Part shown: positions 32,362 through 35,220 of the stretch, piece after piece
Layout: each line of letters begins with the position of its first letter
How positions within the stretch are numbered: the first letter of the stretch is position 1
Origin: Thermoleophilia bacterium
GTDB taxonomy: Bacteria > Actinomycetota > Thermoleophilia > Solirubrobacterales > 70-9
NCBI GenBank assembly: GCA_016650125.1
Contig: JAENWT010000025.1
Span: 1-35,220 of the forward strand
Direction of reading: 5' to 3'
Length of the DNA stretch: 35,220 bases
Notes under the pieces: model-generated
The model's input: the letters and a program-made list of their open reading frames with translations, nothing else
What the model was told of the DNA's origin: nothing
The model's database searches: none
Program-made: the position numbers and the translations under genes

Positions 32362-33848
32362 TTTGCTTCCCTTCGGCGGAATTGGAGGGCGGCGGCGATG
32401 TGCGCCTCCTCGATCTGATTCGAATCGGCCAGGTCGGCGATCGTCCGGGCGAGGCGCAGCACCCGGTCGTGGGCCCGGCCACTCAGCTGCTGCCTCTGGT
32501 GCGCCTCTGACAGCAGCTTCCGGGCGGCCGGCTGGATCTCGAAAGCAGCGAGCTCGGAACTGGTGGCCGTCGAGTTGGTGCGGCTGCCGCCGTAGCGGTC
32601 GGCCATCACCTGGCGGGCCGCGATCACCCGTTTGCGAACGGCAGCAGACGATTCGCCGGGTGGACCTGACATCGCTTCGGCCCCGGGCTGTCTCACCCCG
32701 AGGTTGATGTCGATGCGATCGGCCAGCGCGCCGCTCAGTGCCGCGCGGTAACGGCGGATCGAGGCTTCATTGCACTGGCAGGCGGAGTCGTCTTCACCGC
32801 GGCCGCAAGGACACGGGTTCGCCGCCGCGACCAGCGTGAAGCGGCAGGGCAGCGTCTGGCGCCCATTCGCCCGGACGATCGAGACCTCCCCGGTCTCCAT
32901 CGGCTCGCGCAGGGCTTCGAGCGCCGAGCGGCGGAACTCGCAGAGTTCATCGAGGAAGAGCACCCCGCGATGGGCGAGGGTGATCTCCCCCGGGCGCGGT
33001 GGGCTGCCACCGCCGACCAGTCCGGCCGGCGACACCGTGTGGTGCGGTGCACGAAACGGCCTGGTGCTGGAAATCGCCCCGGCTCCGACTCCGCAAGCAC
33101 TCGCGATTCGGGCCACTTCGAGGATCTCGCCCCCGGCCAACGGCGGCAGGATCGAAGGCAGCCGCCGCGCGGCAAGTGACTTGCCCGCCCCGGGCGGCCC
33201 GATCACCAGGGTGCCGTGCTCACCGGCCGCGGCCACCTCGAGCGCGCGCCGGAGGTGTTCCTGCCCGCGCAGGTCTTCGAGATCCGGCAGCGCCGGGGTC
33301 CGGGCCAGGTCGAGTGGTTCCGGCCGGTCACCTGGGAAATCACCGTTCGCCATCCCCCGCAGGCCGGCGACGCTCGGGGTCGTGCGCACCTCGATGCCGT
33401 GGGCCAGCGCGGCCTCGCCACCGTTGGCCGGTGGGACCACGATGCCGGCGCTGCCCATGGCCCGGGCCGCTTCAGCCATCGCCAGGGCACCGCGGACCGG
33501 TCGCAGGGAACCGTCGAGGGCGAGCTCGCCGGCGAATGCCCAGCCGGCCAGCCGTTCGATGGAGATCTCGCCGGCCGCACCGAGGAGAGCAGCAGCCAGG
33601 GCCAGGTCCAGGCCGGGTCCGACCTTGCGAAGGTCGGCCGGGGCCAAGTTGGCGGTGATCCGCCTGAGGGGGAAGTCGAAGCCGCAGTTGATCAGCGCCG
33701 CCCGGACCCGCTCCCGGGCTTCCCGAACCGCCGCATCCGGCAGGCCCACTATCTGAAAGACCGGTAGCCCGCGCTGCACATCGACCTCGACCCGAACGGG
33801 ACGGGCAGAGATTCCATCGAGGGTGAAGGCGGTGGTTTCGGCGAGCAT
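32358..33848 (-). CDS. comM: ComM/YifB-family Mg-chelatase-like AAA+ protein
   Basis: 496 residues. In Vibrio ComM is a hexameric helicase that promotes branch migration during transformation. Domain order: ribosomal-S5-like N-terminal fold (about 1-165), AAA+ core with Walker A IGPPGAGKSLAARRL (about 216-230) and Walker B GVLFLDELCEF, the cysteine-bearing CPCGRGEDDSACQC, then a Mg_chelatase_C domain (about 400-496). The ATG at 33848 has TAGCTT exactly 6 nt before it and no ribosome site. It forms a divergent leaderless pair with yraN, separated by 122 bp. Confidence 0.95.
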   Translation of the reverse strand: MLAETTAFTLDGISARPVRVEVDVQRGLPVFQIVGLPDAAVREARERVRAALINCGFDFPLRRITANLAPADLRKVGPGLDLALAAALLGAAGEISIERLAGWAFAGELALDGSLRPVRGALAMAEAARAMGSAGIVVPPANGGEAALAHGIEVRTTPSVAGLRGMANGDFPGDRPEPLDLARTPALPDLEDLRGQEHLRRALEVAAAGEHGTLVIGPPGAGKSLAARRLPSILPPLAGGEILEVARIASACGVGAGAISSTRPFRAPHHTVSPAGLVGGGSPPRPGEITLAHRGVLFLDELCEFRRSALEALREPMETGEVSIVRANGRQTLPCRFTLVAAANPCPCGRGEDDSACQCNEASIRRYRAALSGALADRIDINLGVRQPGAEAMSGPPGESSAAVRKRVIAARQVMADRYGGSRTNSTATSSELAAFEIQPAARKLLSEAHQRQQLSGRAHDRVLRLARTIADLADSNQIEEAHIAAALQFRRREAK

Positions 33849-33854
33849 GGAGTC

Positions 33855-33860
33855 AAGCTA
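33855..33860 (-). promoter_or_regulatory. -10 element of comM (leaderless type)
   Basis: TAGCTT on the minus strand, then GACTCC, then the ATG at 33848. The spacing is identical to the other leaderless candidates, and there is no Shine-Dalgarno sequence. Confidence 0.55.
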
Positions 33861-33958
33861 GGAGCGACAGGATCACCAGTCATCACCGGACTGCATCAAT
33901 ACGGAGACGCCCTCTCAGGAAGTGGGTCACACCGGGCCGATTCGCCGCCGGCGCCGCC

Positions 33959-33964
33959 TAGATT
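33959..33964 (+). promoter_or_regulatory. -10 element of yraN (leaderless type)
   Basis: TAGATT, then CGGCCG, then the ATG at 33971, so transcription should begin at the start codon. No Shine-Dalgarno sequence is present and no good -35 is visible. Confidence 0.6.
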
Positions 33965-33970
33965 CGGCCG

Positions 33971-34375
33971 ATGCCCAAGCCGCGGCCCGCTCCCAGACGA
34001 CCCGACCCCCGCCGCACAACCGGCCGCCGCGCCGAAGAGATCTGCGCGCAGCGGCTACGCCGCGAGGGTTGGTGGATCCTCGAGCGGAACTGGCGGATCC
34101 GGGCCGGTGAGCTCGACCTGATCGTCCGCAAGGGCCCGGTCCTGGTGATCGTCGAGGTCAAGGCGACCCACACCGGCCTCTTCACCGGCCCGACCAGACC
34201 GGCTTTCGCGGTCGGCCCCAACAAGCAGCGGCGCCTGCGGCGGCTGGCTTCGGCCTGGATCGCCTCGAACGGCCGGCGGATCGCCTTCGAGGAAGTGCGC
34301 TTCGACGTGGTCGGGGTGCTGTTCAACCGGGATGGAACCCTGGCCGAGTACGACCACATCGAGAACGCGTTCTGA
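33971..34375 (+). CDS. yraN: UPF0102 (YraN) endonuclease-like protein
   Basis: 134 residues, normal length. The restriction-endonuclease-like fold shows GRRAEEICAQRLRREGWWILERNWR, the metal site E-x-D in AGELDLIV and EVK in VIVEVKATH. Its biological role is not established; a nuclease role in competence or repair is suspected from its constant neighbourhood with comM, dprA and rnhB. Here it is the only gene of that neighbourhood on the plus strand, divergent from comM and convergent with rnhB (13-bp gap, no terminator). The N-terminus is unusually Pro/Arg-rich (PKPRPAPRRPDPRR). Confidence 0.93.
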   Translation: MPKPRPAPRRPDPRRTTGRRAEEICAQRLRREGWWILERNWRIRAGELDLIVRKGPVLVIVEVKATHTGLFTGPTRPAFAVGPNKQRRLRRLASAWIASNGRRIAFEEVRFDVVGVLFNRDGTLAEYDHIENAF

Positions 34376-34388
34376 CCCCTCGGGCGAC

Positions 34389-35090
34389 TCAGGCGGCTTC
34401 GGCGCCGCGCCACTCACTGTAGGCCGGCGAATCGAATGAAAGGCGGTGGATCGGGGTCGGGCCGTTCGTCACGATCGCCTGCCGGTGCTCGTCGCTGGCG
34501 TAGCCCTTGTGGCCTTCGAAGCCGTATTCCGGGTAGAGCAATCCGGCCCGGACCATGCATCGATCCCGGGTCACCTTCGCGATCACCGAGGCCGCGGCGA
34601 CCGCGGCGCTTTTGCTGTCGCCCTTGACCAGCTTGCGGTGGTTGACGTCGCATTCGGGCAGGAAGAATCCGTCGACCAGGCAGATCGCCTCAGGCCCCGC
34701 GCCGAGCCCGGAGAGGGCCCGGCCGAGGATCTCGATGTTGCTCACGTGCAGGCCGTTGGCGTCGATGTAGCGCGAAGACCTCATCACCACGCAGACCCGG
34801 GTCGCACAGCGCATGATCACCGGATAGAGGCGCTCGCGGTTGGCCGCGGTCATCTTCTTCGAGTCGTTGAGGTCCTGGAGCAGGCCGTCTCCGAAACCTT
34901 CGATGCAGCGGCGGTCGAGGGTCACGCCGGCAGCGACGATCGGCCCGGCCAGACAGCCCCTTCCAGCTTCGTCGGCACCAGCGACCGAGCTTGCACCGAG
35001 CTCGCGATCGTGGGCGAACAGCCCGGCGGGATCCGGTCCGGGCCTCGGCCGGGACTTGCGAGTCCCGGAGGAATTCTTTTTAGAGGCCAC
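34389..35090 (-). CDS. rnhB: ribonuclease HII
   Basis: 233 residues. Removes ribonucleotides from DNA and cuts RNA-DNA hybrids. Catalytic residues are in [13 protein letters not shown] (D, E), the D of CLVDGFFL and the acidic residue region near [26 protein letters not shown] and [17 protein letters not shown] are family blocks. The start is GTG 35090, which lies 11 bp inside the end of lepB; the first 30 residues ([15 protein letters not shown]) are a basic extension. Downstream it meets yraN head-on. Confidence 0.95.
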   Translation of the reverse strand: MASKKNSSGTRKSRPRPGPDPAGLFAHDRELGASSVAGADEAGRGCLAGPIVAAGVTLDRRCIEGFGDGLLQDLNDSKKMTAANRERLYPVIMRCATRVCVVMRSSRYIDANGLHVSNIEILGRALSGLGAGPEAICLVDGFFLPECDVNHRKLVKGDSKSAAVAAASVIAKVTRDRCMVRAGLLYPEYGFEGHKGYASDEHRQAIVTNGPTPIHRLSFDSPAYSEWRGAEAA

Positions 35091-35220
35091 CGATACGATT
35101 CGGCGGCCAGTACGTGCCGAACGCCTTGCCGATCAGCCACTCTTCGGGAAGCGGTCCCCAGAAACGGCTGTCGTCGCTCTGTCCGCGGTTGTCGCCCATC
35201 ATGAAGAAATGGCCTTCCGG
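35080..35220 (-). CDS. lepB: signal peptidase I, C-terminal fragment (cut by the window edge)
   Basis: The last 46 codons are present, with the stop TAA at 35080-35082. The visible part contains the signal peptidase I box [12 protein letters not shown], followed by [15 protein letters not shown] and the end WPPNRIGGL. The catalytic serine and lysine lie beyond the right edge. LepB removes signal peptides from exported proteins outside the cytoplasmic membrane. Its end overlaps the rnhB GTG start by 11 bp, so the two are translationally linked. Confidence 0.92.
   Translation of the reverse strand, partial: PEGHFFMMGDNRGQSDDSRFWGPLPEEWLIGKAFGTYWPPNRIGGL

Noticed and set aside
31210-35220. comM-dprA-yraN region as an undescribed anti-phage or DNA-uptake system
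   Set aside because: The gene set and order match the widespread lepB-rnhB-yraN-comM-dprA neighbourhood; only the yraN orientation is unusual.
1-35220. CRISPR arrays, rRNA genes, transposases or a replication origin
   Set aside because: No regularly spaced repeats, rRNA signatures, DDE/HUH transposase motifs or DnaA-box clusters were seen.

Overview
The window is about 35 kb of high-GC, gene-dense chromosome. Long co-directional operons, GTG and TTG starts, the order thrS-infC-rpmI-rplT-trmH-pheS-pheT followed by argC-J-B-D, and the pairing of secreted DUF3089 and DUF6351 proteins all suggest a free-living actinobacterium. Thermoleophilia/Solirubrobacterales is my best guess; that placement is an inference from gene content and cannot be proven from the window. 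There is no CRISPR array, no recognisable insertion sequence and no classical defence island.

Layout. 1-368 is non-coding and carries an 18-bp repeat family. 369-1352 is a secreted Rpf/transglycosylase-like protein. 1490-1645 is a non-coding long imperfect palindrome that folds into a rod. From 12730 leftwards to 1647 runs one tightly packed minus-strand series: rpmI, rplT, a strong intrinsic terminator, an rRNA methyltransferase, pheS, pheT, argC, argJ, argB, argD, a membrane protein, argG and a 55-residue membrane peptide. Most junctions from pheS onward are 1-5 nt gaps or ATGA-type overlaps. wecB (+) sits between rpmI and infC. An esterase, thrS and infC (with a long acidic tail) follow on the minus strand. 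Divergent from the esterase are a metal-dependent cyclase and a PI-PLC-like secreted protein (+). Next come tRNA-Val, tRNA-Cys and tRNA-Gly (-) with a DUF6351 fragment (+) wedged between Val and Cys; rnhA; a XerC/D recombinase coupled to an L,D-transpeptidase; an SDR epimerase; a divergent alpha/beta hydrolase; two tandem DUF3089 lipase-like proteins; ilvD; thiD; dprA; comM; an inverted yraN; rnhB; and the 3' end of lepB at the right edge.

Functionally the window combines translation (thrS, infC, L35, L20, PheRS, three tRNAs), arginine biosynthesis (argC, J, B, D, G, but no argF, argH or argR), isoleucine/valine (ilvD) and thiamine (thiD) synthesis, DNA uptake and recombination (dprA, comM, a XerC/D recombinase, two RNases H), cell-envelope enzymes (Rpf-like, YkuD, lepB, wecB) and several secreted or soluble hydrolases.

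The most notable observations are: (1) the gap-free 58-nt-arm rod at 1490-1645, whose G-U pairs favour a plus-strand RNA; (2) a recurring TANNNT-N6-ATG arrangement in front of at least five genes, including two divergent pairs, which implies leaderless transcripts; (3) three normally contiguous blocks (infC|rpmI, tRNA Gly-Cys|Val, rnhB|comM), each containing one counter-oriented gene; (4) a tRNA-Val with C instead of U at position 33. No complete new multi-gene system was recognised.
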